DNA of 64,000 nt from NCBI GenBank assembly GCA_036960605.1, contig JBALXI010000017.1, positions 21,927-85,926 on the forward strand, given 5' to 3'. The notes under the pieces are model-generated. The model did not search any database and was not told where the DNA came from. It was given only the letters and a program-made list of their open reading frames with translations. The position numbers were made by a program, and so were the translations under genes. Source of the stretch: Oleispira sp036960605. Its GTDB lineage: Bacteria > Pseudomonadota > Gammaproteobacteria > Pseudomonadales > Oceanobacteraceae. This document shows positions 46,967-55,921 of this stretch, in pieces. The number at the start of each line of letters is the position of its first letter. Within the stretch, counting starts at the first letter, position 1.

Positions 46967-46973
46967 GTAAAAT

Positions 46974-47819
46974 ATGAGTAACCTAGATAGCATGCAACGT
47001 TTTACCTTCGATAAAACCGATGTTCGAGGCGAGCTAGTTGGCTTGCACAAAAGCCTCAGTGCCGTGCTAACCAAGCACGACTACCCAGAAGTTTTAAAAA
47101 TAGAACTGGGTAAACTCATGGCCGCCAGTGCATTAATGAGCGCAACGCTAAAATACGAAGGCCGCCTCTGCCTGCAAGTTCGCCTGCCGGGTGATGTCAG
47201 CCTGATTCAAGCCGAAACCACCAATACTGGTGAACTTCGGGCCATTGCTCGTTATGACGAAACTAAAGAAATCGAAGCGGTAGAACTGATCGGTGGCCAG
47301 CTGGTAATTACCCTAGAACCCGCTGTTGGCAAGCCGTACCAAGGCATCGTGCCGTTAGAAAGTAATCAGCTAAACGAAGCCTTTGAATACTACTTCAAAC
47401 AATCAGAACAACTCGGTTCACGCTTTTGGTTAGAGTGTGATGGCACCATTGCTAGCGGCTTTATGCTCCAGCAATTGCCCGCTGCAGAAGGTTCTGATGA
47501 AGATGCCTGGGATAGACTCAGCCACCTTGCGAGCACTTTAAAAGACGAAGAGCTGTTAACACTCGACAATGAAACCATCCTCCATCGCCTTTACCATGAC
47601 GAAGAAGTGCGTCTATATGATGCCGAAGATCTACGCTTTGCTTGTACCTGTTCAAAAGAACGTATCGGCAATGCTATTACACAAATGGGCCTTGAAGAGC
47701 TGCTAGATGTCATCGAAGAGCAAGGGAAAGTCTCAGTCGATTGCCAGTTTTGCCTGCAGCATTACTCGTTCAACAAGGAACAAGTTGGCGATTTATTTCC
47801 TGAAAAAAAACTACATTAA
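46974..47819 (+). CDS. hslO: Redox-regulated chaperone Hsp33
   Basis: The 281-residue holdase is activated by oxidation. The N-terminal domain (1-180) has 'LMAASALMSATLKYEGRL' and the C-terminal zinc switch has Cys pairs FACTCSKER and 'VDCQFCLQHY', the four zinc-binding cysteines of the family. It is probably co-transcribed with hslR (7-bp gap). Confidence 0.96.
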   Translation: MSNLDSMQRFTFDKTDVRGELVGLHKSLSAVLTKHDYPEVLKIELGKLMAASALMSATLKYEGRLCLQVRLPGDVSLIQAETTNTGELRAIARYDETKEIEAVELIGGQLVITLEPAVGKPYQGIVPLESNQLNEAFEYYFKQSEQLGSRFWLECDGTIASGFMLQQLPAAEGSDEDAWDRLSHLASTLKDEELLTLDNETILHRLYHDEEVRLYDAEDLRFACTCSKERIGNAITQMGLEELLDVIEEQGKVSVDCQFCLQHYSFNKEQVGDLFPEKKLH

Positions 47820-48139
47820 TTAACCAGAGAACTTCATAAAACAGTACTTTAGCACTGAATTATGAGTTATCTGATATCAATACCGGTGAATAAACGGATA
47901 GATTCGCCCGTATTGAAAAAAAACTACAAGATCACGCCAAAAACAGTCATCTAACGCCGACTATCACTCTAGCTTATACCCGCCATATGCAGCACCTCGG
48001 TTTTGTTAAGCCAAAAAATCTGGCATAATTCGCAACCTCAAATTATGGGTTCGTCCAATTATCATCTGGACGGTAAATACGATTCATTTGTGTATGGCCA
48101 AAAGCGATACAGACATAACGAGACCCCTCGGGCACTATT
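47820..48139 (+). promoter_or_regulatory. 320-bp region upstream of pckA
   Basis: No gene is seen here. A possible promoter is TTGTTA (48003) with CATAAT (48024), spacing 15 bp, so not strong. A small hairpin CGTCCA-9 nt-TGGACG spans 48052-48072 in what would be the leader. No clear terminator follows hslO. The long leader suggests regulation of pckA, but no operator can be named. Confidence 0.35.
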
Positions 48140-49678
48140 ATGACCACATTTTATACTGATCTATCTGCACCATTATTAGTTGAAAAAGCACTTGAGCGTG
48201 GCGAAGGCCGCTTACAAGACAACGGCGCATTTGTTGTCACTACCGGTGTTCGTACTGGCCGTTCTCCAATGGATCGTTTCATTGTTGAAGAACCTAGCAC
48301 GAAAGAAGCCATCGACTGGGGCGGTGTTAACCGTCCATTCGACGCCACAAAATTCGATGCCCTTTGGGATCGTGTTGAAGAATATTTCGGCAAAACTGGC
48401 GGCTTCATCTCTAACCTACACGTAGGTTCTGATGCAGCTCATTACTTGCCAGTTAAATGCCAAACTGAAACAGCGTGGCAAAACCTGTTCGGTCGTAACC
48501 TATTTATCCGCCCTGAAACATTCAACCAAGCTGACAAAGAAGAATGGACTATTCTGAACTGCGCTAACTTTGAATGTGTGCCAGAGCGTGACGGTACTAA
48601 CTCTGATGGTTGTGTAATCATCAACTTCGCACAACGTAAAGTATTGCTTGCCGGCATGCGTTACGCAGGCGAAATGAAGAAAGCGATGTTCTCTGTACAG
48701 AACTTCCTACTTCCAGAAAAAGACGTATTACCAATGCATTGCTCTGCAAACGTTGGCGAAGAAGGCGATACTTGCTTGTTCTTCGGCTTGTCGGGTACTG
48801 GTAAAACAACCTTATCTGCAGATCCTGAGCGTTACCTTATTGGTGATGACGAACATGGCTGGGGAAAAGGAACAGTATTTAATATCGAAGGTGGTTGCTA
48901 CGCAAAAACTATCGATCTTTCGCAAAAGAATGAGCCAATCATTTGGGATGCGATCCGTTTCGGCGCTATCGTTGAAAACGTAATGATGGACGATGAACAT
49001 CGTGTCGCTGATTACGCTGATACTAGCCTGACTGAAAATGGCCGTTGTGCATATCCTCTAGAGCACGTTGAAAAGCGCGTACTAGAAAACAAAGGTGGCG
49101 AGCCAAAAGCCGTTATCTTCCTGACTTGCGATATGACAGGCGTTCTTCCTCCAGTTTCTGTTCTTACTAAAGAACAAGCGGCTTACCACTTCCTAAGTGG
49201 TTATACAGCGCTAGTAGGTTCTACTGAAATGGGCGGTACTCCAGGTCTTAAGTCTACTTTCTCGACTTGCTTCGGTGCTCCATTCTTCCCACGTCCAGCG
49301 GGCGAATACGCTGAGTTATTGATGAAGCGTGTTACTGAATTTGATTCTCAAGTTTACCTTGTGAACACAGGTTGGACTGGTGGCGCTAACGGTAAAGGCG
49401 GCGAGCGTTTCTCTATCCCGACTACTCGTGCAGTAATCAGTGCAATTCAGACAGGCGCTTTGCGTGATGCTGAAACTGAAACTCTACCGTTGTTTGGCTT
49501 AGAAGTTCCTAAGAGCCTAAACGGTGTTGATTCTAAGCTACTTAACCCAACGAAAGCTTGGGCTAACGAAGCTGATTGGACTGCCGCTGCTGAAGTATTG
49601 GCTAAGCAGTTCACAACTAACTTCGTGAAGTTTGATGTGTCTGACGCTATCTTAGCCGCGGGTCCTACTGCTAAGTAA
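48140..49678 (+). CDS. pckA: Phosphoenolpyruvate carboxykinase (ATP)
   Basis: This gluconeogenic enzyme converts oxaloacetate and ATP to PEP, CO2 and ADP. The 512-residue product has 'TGVRTGRSPMDRFIV', the substrate-binding 'GMRYAGEMKKAMF', the kinase-1a P-loop GLSGTGKTTLS (about 232-242) and the metal-binding 'LIGDDEHGW'. The C-terminal 'NTGWTGG' region is also present. It is close in length to other gammaproteobacterial enzymes. It uses more common, highly expressed-type codons than its neighbours. It ends at a strong terminator. Confidence 0.97.
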   Translation: MTTFYTDLSAPLLVEKALERGEGRLQDNGAFVVTTGVRTGRSPMDRFIVEEPSTKEAIDWGGVNRPFDATKFDALWDRVEEYFGKTGGFISNLHVGSDAAHYLPVKCQTETAWQNLFGRNLFIRPETFNQADKEEWTILNCANFECVPERDGTNSDGCVIINFAQRKVLLAGMRYAGEMKKAMFSVQNFLLPEKDVLPMHCSANVGEEGDTCLFFGLSGTGKTTLSADPERYLIGDDEHGWGKGTVFNIEGGCYAKTIDLSQKNEPIIWDAIRFGAIVENVMMDDEHRVADYADTSLTENGRCAYPLEHVEKRVLENKGGEPKAVIFLTCDMTGVLPPVSVLTKEQAAYHFLSGYTALVGSTEMGGTPGLKSTFSTCFGAPFFPRPAGEYAELLMKRVTEFDSQVYLVNTGWTGGANGKGGERFSIPTTRAVISAIQTGALRDAETETLPLFGLEVPKSLNGVDSKLLNPTKAWANEADWTAAAEVLAKQFTTNFVKFDVSDAILAAGPTAK

Positions 49679-49706
49679 TCGTTAAGTTGAGCTAAGTATT
49701 AGCTAC

Positions 49707-49759
49707 AAAAAAGCCGCTAACCACCTCGTCATTTAAACGGGGTGGTTAGCGGCTTTTTT
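49707..49759 (+). terminator. Terminator after pckA
   Basis: A perfect 19-bp stem (49707-49725 with 49741-49759) has a 15-nt loop and a T tract. The right flank reads TATGTCTGC, the reverse of the GCAGACATA motif seen beside the terminators at 10721 and 32616. It may serve the convergent receiver gene as well. Confidence 0.9.
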
Positions 49760-49783
49760 ATGTCTGCTATTCAGCCATATTGG

Positions 49784-50299
49784 CTAAGCCTGCTTCAAGT
49801 AATTGACCTGCTCAGTCAATATAGGAATCTGCGGCATTGTCCGAATTCTTAATTCTTCGCGAATTATTTTCGGCGCATGGAAATTTGAAGTCGCTAACGC
49901 CATCACCAGCTTCATGCCGAGCTGCGCTGTTTTAAACGGTTTAATCAAATAATCAGTATCTCCAAGCTTCAAACTATCCTCAACATCAGGCATATCTTTT
50001 TTAGTCGTCAGCATTAAAAAAGGCATCTCGGCTAACGCGACACTGCCCCTTACGGTATGCAGCAAATCTGAGCCTGACAACTCCTCTAATTGCCAATCAG
50101 CGATGATCAGATCGATCGGTTGTATACGCAGCATATCAATGGCTTGTATGCCGTCTGCCGCTTCAAATACATAATCAAATCCCTTACTGCGCAAAAATCC
50201 CGCATGCAAAGAACGTAATGACGGAGTATTGGTCACCATCAAGATACGCTTCCGCTTTAAACCAGCCGGAATATCTTCTGAAGAGAATGTTAAGCTCAT
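49784..50299 (-). CDS. Single-domain response regulator with degenerate acidic pocket
   Basis: The 171-residue protein has a CheY-like receiver fold (about 18-135) with the expected phospho-acceptor Asp68 (LIIADWQ), the Thr in MLTTK and the Lys in LIKPF. However, the acidic pair that binds Mg2+ after beta-strand 1 is replaced: the segment reads MVTNT (21-25). About 35 residues follow the receiver, with no recognisable output domain. It is a single gene and no kinase is adjacent. It may work as a pseudo-receiver or a protein-binding module. Confidence 0.85.
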   Translation of the reverse strand: MSLTFSSEDIPAGLKRKRILMVTNTPSLRSLHAGFLRSKGFDYVFEAADGIQAIDMLRIQPIDLIIADWQLEELSGSDLLHTVRGSVALAEMPFLMLTTKKDMPDVEDSLKLGDTDYLIKPFKTAQLGMKLVMALATSNFHAPKIIREELRIRTMPQIPILTEQVNYLKQA

Positions 50300-50612
50300 A
50301 GCAATGCCTATTTAAATGACCGCTTACCCAGCAAGCAGAATAGTTAACTTAGTTTCATTTAACACTAGTACAGCATTGAAGAGCGTCTAGCGGATTAAGA
50401 GACAATTAGCGCCAATATCAGCTATTTGGCTGAGCACTAGGTCACAGTTTAAACAGTCAAATACAAAAGCATTTATCTCTAGATTAATAAGCACTAATAA
50501 ATTCACTTTTTATCCTCGAATAACCCCCTTAGGGTCAGTATACTCAGGCTCGATATTTACTAAATTTTCAATAATTTATACCTGTTTTCAAGATCAATAG
50601 ACGAGAGACATT
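50300..50612. other. Intergenic region between the receiver gene and tex
   Basis: The 313-bp AT-rich region contains no open frame worth calling and no clear hairpin. It must hold the divergent promoters for the receiver protein and Tex. The tex start is preceded by GAGAG at about 50602. Confidence 0.5.
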
Positions 50613-52982
50613 ATGGATTCTATTTTCACCCGTATCGCCGAAGAGCTGAGCATTCGCCCTCAGCAAGTACAAGCCTCAGTTGCCTTACTAGATGAAGGCT
50701 CAACCGTACCGTTCATTTCGCGTTACCGTAAAGAAGTGACTGGCGCACTCGATGATACCCAGCTGCGTAACTTAGAAGAGCGCCTGCGTTACCTGCGTGA
50801 AATGGAAGCTCGCCGCAGCACCATTATAAAAAGCATCGACGAGCAAGGTAAGTTAAGCAACGAACTTAAACGCGACATTCTTAATGCTGATACTAAAACA
50901 CGCTTAGAAGATCTGTATTTACCGTATAAACAGAAGCGCCGCACTAAAGGTGCTATCGCCATCGAAGCCGGCCTTGAACCTTTGGCCAATACGCTGCGAG
51001 AAGATCCAAGCCAAACACCTGAAACTCTGGCCACCAGCTTCATCGATATAGACAAAGGTATTGCTGATACCAAAGCCGCCCTTGATGGCGCCAAATATAT
51101 TCTGATGGAGCGCTTCGCTGAAGACGCGAATCTGATCAATAAAGTGCGTACCTTCTTAAAACAAGAAGGCACGCTATCAGTTCGCCTTGTTCCGGGAAAA
51201 GAGCAAGAAGGCGCAAAGTTCAGCGACTACTTTGAACACGACGAAGCGCTTAAAAGCGTTCCGAGCCACCGTGCACTGGCTATTTTACGCGGCCGTAACG
51301 AAGGCGTCTTGAGTTTCAGTATCGTCACCGGCGATCCAACCGATAAGCTAACACCTTCGCCTTGTGAAGCGATGATTGCCGATCACTTCAATGTCAAAAA
51401 CGAAAGTCGCCCTGCCGATCGCTGGTTGCACGAAGTCGTGCGTTGGACCTGGCGCATCAAGTTATTAACTCACCTTGAAACTGAGCTAATGACCAACGTA
51501 CGCGAAGCCGCTGAAGAAGAAGCGATTAAAGTATTTGGACAAAACCTAAAAGACCTTATTTTAGCCGCACCTGCTGGCGCCAAAGCCACCATCGGTTTAG
51601 ATCCTGGTTTACGTACTGGGGTAAAAGTTGCCGTGGTTGATGCCACCGGTAAAGTGATCGACCACGATACGATCTACCCGACGCCACCACAAAAAAGATT
51701 AGCCGATTCAGCTAAAATCATCACCGCGTTAATTTTAAAACACAACGTAGAATTGATTTCGATTGGTAATGGTACCGGTAGCCGCGAAACAGATAAGTTC
51801 GTTGGCGACATGATCAAAGCAAATCCTGCGTTGAAGAAAGTTCAGAAGATCATGGTGAACGAAGCGGGCGCTTCTATTTACTCAGCATCCGAATTAGCCG
51901 CGAAAGAATTCCCTAATCTTGATGTAACCATTCGTGGTGCTGTATCTATTGCTCGTCGCCTGCAAGATCCATTAGCCGAGCTGGTTAAGATTGATCCAAA
52001 ATCTATTGGTGTAGGTCAATACCAGCACGACGTAAACCAAACTCAGCTAGCCCGAGCATTGGATGCGACTGTAGAAGATTGTGTAAACTCAGTTGGTGTC
52101 GATCTCAACATGGCCTCTGTTCCACTACTAACCCGTGTTTCCGGTTTGAATACCACTATTGCTAATAACATCGTTAATTACCGCGATGAGCACGGTGCTT
52201 TTGCATCGCGTAAAGAATTGAAAAAAGTCCCGCGCTTAGGTGAAAAAACGTTCGAGCAAGCAGCAGCTTTTTTACGCATTCATAATGCCGAAAATCCACT
52301 AGACTCCAGCTCTGTTCACCCAGAAGCCTATGGCGTAGTTAAAGAAATCGCTAAGCAATCAGGTCGTGACATTAAGAGCTTGATTGGCGATGGCTCTTTC
52401 TTGAAAGCCGTTAACGCCGCTCAATACGCCACGGAATCCGTCGGTGAAATAACGGTTAAAGATATTCTGAGCGAATTAGTAAAACCTGGCCGTGACCCAC
52501 GCCCAGAATTCAGCTTCGCAACTTTCTTAGACGGCGTAGAAGAAATTAAAGATCTACGTTTGAACATGGTATTAGAAGGCGTGATTACCAACGTCACCAA
52601 CTTCGGTGCGTTCGTTGATGTTGGCGTTCATCAAGATGGTCTACTTCATATCTCTGCGATGTCGGATACCTTTATTAAAGACCCACGTGAAGTCGTCAAA
52701 GCCGGCGACATCGTCAAAGTAAAAGTGATGGAAGTTGACGCACAACGTAAACGCATCGCACTTTCTATGCGCATGTCTGATGATGCTAACGAACTGGCCG
52801 AGCAGAAAACGCCAGGCGAACGTAATAATCGTCGCGGCAATGGTGGCTCTCAAACCACAAAAACCAGCTTTGGCCCTGGCGCTTCTAATGGCAATGCTAA
52901 CAAAGGCAATAACCAATCTGGCGGCCAAGCTCAAGGCGCTATGGCAAATGCTCTAGCGGCGGCTTTTAATAAGAAAAAGTAA
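50613..52982 (+). CDS. tex: RNA-binding transcription accessory protein Tex
   Basis: The 789-residue protein has the N-terminal helical Tex domain ('STVPFISRYRKEVTGALDD', about 30-50), a YqgF/RNase H-like domain ('TIGLDPGLRTGVKVAVVD', about 328-345) and helix-hairpin-helix motifs ('VPLLTRVSGLNTTIANNIV', 'KKVPRLGEKTFEQ'). The C-terminal S1 domain (about 650-720, 'GVITNVTNFGAFVDVGVHQD') follows. The last 60 residues are low complexity, rich in Gly, Asn and Ala. Tex binds nucleic acid and affects transcription and rRNA processing. It is a single gene followed by a large inverted repeat. Confidence 0.96.
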   Translation: MDSIFTRIAEELSIRPQQVQASVALLDEGSTVPFISRYRKEVTGALDDTQLRNLEERLRYLREMEARRSTIIKSIDEQGKLSNELKRDILNADTKTRLEDLYLPYKQKRRTKGAIAIEAGLEPLANTLREDPSQTPETLATSFIDIDKGIADTKAALDGAKYILMERFAEDANLINKVRTFLKQEGTLSVRLVPGKEQEGAKFSDYFEHDEALKSVPSHRALAILRGRNEGVLSFSIVTGDPTDKLTPSPCEAMIADHFNVKNESRPADRWLHEVVRWTWRIKLLTHLETELMTNVREAAEEEAIKVFGQNLKDLILAAPAGAKATIGLDPGLRTGVKVAVVDATGKVIDHDTIYPTPPQKRLADSAKIITALILKHNVELISIGNGTGSRETDKFVGDMIKANPALKKVQKIMVNEAGASIYSASELAAKEFPNLDVTIRGAVSIARRLQDPLAELVKIDPKSIGVGQYQHDVNQTQLARALDATVEDCVNSVGVDLNMASVPLLTRVSGLNTTIANNIVNYRDEHGAFASRKELKKVPRLGEKTFEQAAAFLRIHNAENPLDSSSVHPEAYGVVKEIAKQSGRDIKSLIGDGSFLKAVNAAQYATESVGEITVKDILSELVKPGRDPRPEFSFATFLDGVEEIKDLRLNMVLEGVITNVTNFGAFVDVGVHQDGLLHISAMSDTFIKDPREVVKAGDIVKVKVMEVDAQRKRIALSMRMSDDANELAEQKTPGERNNRRGNGGSQTTKTSFGPGASNGNANKGNNQSGGQAQGAMANALAAAFNKKK

Positions 52983-53000
52983 CAAACTGAGTACTAATCG

Positions 53001-53038
53001 TCACTGTGCCATGGATTATCTTACCCATGGCACAGTGA
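53001..53038 (+). terminator. Perfect 14-bp inverted repeat after tex
   Basis: Bases 53001-53014 (TCACTGTGCCATGG) pair perfectly with 53025-53038 around a 10-nt loop. It lies 18 bp past the tex stop. No T tract follows, so it is either a 3'-end stabiliser, a weak terminator, or a protein-binding palindrome upstream of gshA. Confidence 0.5.
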
Positions 53039-53118
53039 TTACCACACACTGTACTTACCTCTCTTGAATCATTCGCCTATAATGCCTTTTCTTTCAGTTC
53101 GAATATTGAGGCTATCCA

Positions 53119-54699
53119 TTGGCTAATCCAACTTATACCCCCTTGCTAACGTCCTTACGTGAGCAAAATCAGCTCTCATTACTGGGGCACATCCAGCGCG
53201 GTATTGAAAAAGAAGGATTACGCTGTGAGCCGAATGGCCACTTAAGCCAAGCGCCACATCCGCAAACACTCGGCTCTGCTCTAACGCATCCAAGCATTAC
53301 CACAGATTATTCTGAATCTTTATTAGAGTTCATTACTCCTGTTTTTGATAACGCCAAAGATACGCTTAAGTTCATGCACAACCTGCATCAATACAGCTAT
53401 CAAAATATCGGTGATGAACTTATTTGGCCAGCGTCGATGCCTTGCCTTATTAATGGCGAAGAAAGTATTCCAATTGCACAGTATGGCTATTCCAATCTAG
53501 GCCAGCTCAAACATGCTTATCGTCATGGTTTATGGCATCGCTATGGCCGCACCATGCAAGCCATTGCCGGTATTCATTATAACTTCTCGATGCCAGACGC
53601 CTTATGGCCTCTTATGTACCAAGAAGAGAAGCAAGCAATCGCCAGTGCCGAGCAGCTAAAAGATTTCATCTCGACAAAGTACTTCGGACTTATTCGTAAT
53701 TTCCGCCGTAACTCTTGGATCTTAAGTTATTTATTTGGTGCATCGCCTGCCGTCTGCTCATCATTTTTAGATGGACAAGAACACGGGTTAGATACCTTCA
53801 AAGAACATACCCTCTACCTGCCTTATGCAACATCATTGCGCATGAGCGACTTGGGTTATCAGAATAATGCGCAAGCAGAATTAATCGTTTGTTATAACAG
53901 CATTGAAAACTACGTCGACACTCTCTCTAAAGCCGTCACTCAACCGGTTGCCGCTTACGAAGAAATTGGTCTACAAGAAGAAGGTGGCCAGTATAAACAA
54001 CTGAATACCAGCCTGCTGCAAATCGAAAACGAGTACTACAGTGATATTCGCCCGAAACGCATTGGTAATGGCGATGAAAAACCACTGCAAGCATTAGCCA
54101 ATCACGGTGTTGAATACATCGAAGTACGCTGCACCGACATCAACCCCTTTCTAACACTCGGAATGGATGAAACTCACATTCATTTCTTAGATGTCTTCTT
54201 AACCCATTGCCTATTCTCTGATAGCCCAGATATTTCAAATGGTGAATATGCTGAGATCAAAGCGAATCAGCATGACTCTGTGATGCAGGGTCGCGATGCT
54301 AAATTAAACTTAAGCAAAAATGGCGAATCAATCGGATTACGCCGTTGGGGCAATGAATTACTGACAGAGCTCACATCATTAGCTCAATCAATGGATGAAG
54401 CCACAGGTAACTCTCAGTACAGTGATGCGCTCGCTCAGCAACAAGCTAAATTAGACGATGATTCCTTAACACCTTCTGCGCAATACCTAGCAGAAATGAA
54501 AACTAAAGATTTGGAATTCTCACAGCTAACTCTTAAATTAGCCGAACAAAGAGCCGCTGAATTTAAACAACCGTTAGATGAAGAGCTGAACAAAGAGATG
54601 CAACTGCAAGCTCAGCAGAGCTTAATGCAACAAGCTGAAATAGAAGCCGGAGATCAAATCGACTTCCCTAGCTTCTTAAAGCAATACCTGACTCGTTAA
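53119..54699 (+). CDS. gshA: Glutamate-cysteine ligase
   Basis: This is the first step of glutathione synthesis. The 526-residue product has 'GIEKEGLRCEPNGHLS', the family start. It continues with 'TTDYSESLLEFITPV', 'GRTMQAIAGIHYNFS', 'NFRRNSWILSYLFGASPA' and 'YIEVRCTDINPF'. The start is a TTG at 53119, supported by GAGG seven bases upstream and by lack of any nearby in-frame ATG. Length matches E. coli GshA (518). A strong terminator follows. Confidence 0.96.
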   Translation: MANPTYTPLLTSLREQNQLSLLGHIQRGIEKEGLRCEPNGHLSQAPHPQTLGSALTHPSITTDYSESLLEFITPVFDNAKDTLKFMHNLHQYSYQNIGDELIWPASMPCLINGEESIPIAQYGYSNLGQLKHAYRHGLWHRYGRTMQAIAGIHYNFSMPDALWPLMYQEEKQAIASAEQLKDFISTKYFGLIRNFRRNSWILSYLFGASPAVCSSFLDGQEHGLDTFKEHTLYLPYATSLRMSDLGYQNNAQAELIVCYNSIENYVDTLSKAVTQPVAAYEEIGLQEEGGQYKQLNTSLLQIENEYYSDIRPKRIGNGDEKPLQALANHGVEYIEVRCTDINPFLTLGMDETHIHFLDVFLTHCLFSDSPDISNGEYAEIKANQHDSVMQGRDAKLNLSKNGESIGLRRWGNELLTELTSLAQSMDEATGNSQYSDALAQQQAKLDDDSLTPSAQYLAEMKTKDLEFSQLTLKLAEQRAAEFKQPLDEELNKEMQLQAQQSLMQQAEIEAGDQIDFPSFLKQYLTR

Positions 54700-54718
54700 T
54701 TAAGCAGTCCGTTGCAAC

Positions 54719-54751
54719 AAAAAAAGGGTTATCAATTGATAACCCTTTTTT
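54719..54751. terminator. Bidirectional terminator between gshA and the FliL-like gene
   Basis: The stem AAAAAGGGTTATC/GATAACCCTTTTT with loop AATT has T tracts on both strands. It sits between convergent genes. Confidence 0.92.
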
Positions 54752-54780
54752 ATTTTAATAACCGCGATACCTTACATTTA

Positions 54781-55182
54781 CTAATTCTGCACTACGAAAT
54801 TCTCAAAGAACAAATCATCGACATACGGCATACCTTCAAGCTCAGTCATTAACGCCCGCACCTCATCCAATGCAACTTTACGTAAAGTTTCTCGCCCTGA
54901 ACTGGAATTCACGATATCACTGTCCTGCGCCGTAAGTAGAAAGACTAAGTTATTACGAATGTAGGGACGATGTTGCGTCACGGCAGAAGCAGCCTCAATC
55001 CCCGATACTCTCAAAGCAACTTCCGTGCGTAAATATTTCATACGTCCGGTATTGCCATAATTAACCACAAAAGCGGGGGTTAAGTGGATATACTTAGTTT
55101 TGCTAGCACCGGCCTCTGCTTGGCTAAGGCTTGTAAAAGAAAATAGGATTAATCCTGCCATGGGCAGAAGAAATTTGAACAT
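54781..55182 (-). CDS. Periplasmic FliL-like protein
   Basis: The 133-residue product has an N-terminal hydrophobic segment (about 3-22) that looks like a cleavable signal ending SQA-EAG. A FliL-type domain follows: 'YIHLTPAFVVNYG', 'MKYLRTEVALRV', 'HRPYIRNNLVFLLTAQD' and the C-terminal 'VDDLFFENFVVQ'. FliL proper is a membrane-bound flagellar motor protein; this copy lies far from flagellar genes and is annotated as FliL-like only. GGGAG lies eight bases before ATG 55182, so that start was chosen over a TTG six bases upstream. Confidence 0.8.
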   Translation of the reverse strand: MFKFLLPMAGLILFSFTSLSQAEAGASKTKYIHLTPAFVVNYGNTGRMKYLRTEVALRVSGIEAASAVTQHRPYIRNNLVFLLTAQDSDIVNSSSGRETLRKVALDEVRALMTELEGMPYVDDLFFENFVVQN

Positions 55183-55270
55183 TACCAATACTCCCGAGTC
55201 TGAATAGATTCAAAATAGATATCTATAGAATAGATCAGTATCAACAATCAGAAAGAAGAAAGGGAAAAGA

Positions 55271-55771
55271 ATGCGTATCAATCTTAAACTCCTCTGCATT
55301 AGCGGTTTTATTACCTGCATTGCTTTATTAGCCAGCGCTTATTATTTTCAATTTGCCCTAGAGCTTGAACCTTGCCCGCTATGCATAATGCAACGAGCGG
55401 CTACCTTAATGGTCGCCTTAGGATGCTTAGCCGGCTTCTTTCTAGTAGAGCGCCCTATTGGATTGCTTATAGCATCTGGCTGGACACTCTTATCGTCTTT
55501 CTTCGGTATATACCTCGCTAATCATCATAACTGGCTGCAAAATCTGCCAGCAGACCAAGTACCGTCGTGTGGCCCAAGCTTGGAATACATGATGGATGCG
55601 TTCCCTATTATGGAAGTGATCACCGTATTACTCAGAGGCAATGGCAATTGCGCAGAAGTCTCATGGAGCTTTATGGGATTCTCTATGCCTGCCTGGTTAA
55701 TGGTTTTCTTTATCGGCTTTGCCATCGCTTCCGCTTATGGAGTTTTCACAGCTTGGAAGGCGCGTAAATAA
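55271..55771 (+). CDS. dsbB: Disulfide bond formation protein DsbB
   Basis: DsbB reoxidises periplasmic DsbA and passes electrons to quinone. The 166-residue protein has four membrane helices (about 8-28, 43-62, 66-84, 142-161). The first Cys pair is CPLC (35-38), and the second periplasmic pair is in VPSCGPS (about 101) and NGNCAEV (about 127). Its neighbour rsd/algQ is as in Pseudomonas. Confidence 0.95.
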   Translation: MRINLKLLCISGFITCIALLASAYYFQFALELEPCPLCIMQRAATLMVALGCLAGFFLVERPIGLLIASGWTLLSSFFGIYLANHHNWLQNLPADQVPSCGPSLEYMMDAFPIMEVITVLLRGNGNCAEVSWSFMGFSMPAWLMVFFIGFAIASAYGVFTAWKARK

Positions 55772-55824
55772 CCAAATCATCTTGCTAACACGTCTACAAA
55801 CCCACAATGCATAGATACATCAGT

Positions 55825-55859
55825 TTGCAAGCAAAAAAAGTGAAAAAACTTGCTTGCAA
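55825..55859 (+). promoter_or_regulatory. Inverted repeat upstream of rsd/algQ
   Basis: A perfect 10-bp inverted repeat TTGCAAGCAA/TTGCTTGCAA flanks an A-rich 15-nt spacer between dsbB and rsd/algQ. It could be a dsbB terminator without a strong T tract, or a regulatory site for rsd/algQ. AGAAAAGGA precedes the algQ start. Confidence 0.4.
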
Positions 55860-55921
55860 CCAAGTGTCTTGCCTGACTATATTGGGGGTAATTCAGAACT
55901 AAGAAGAAAAGGAATTGGGGT

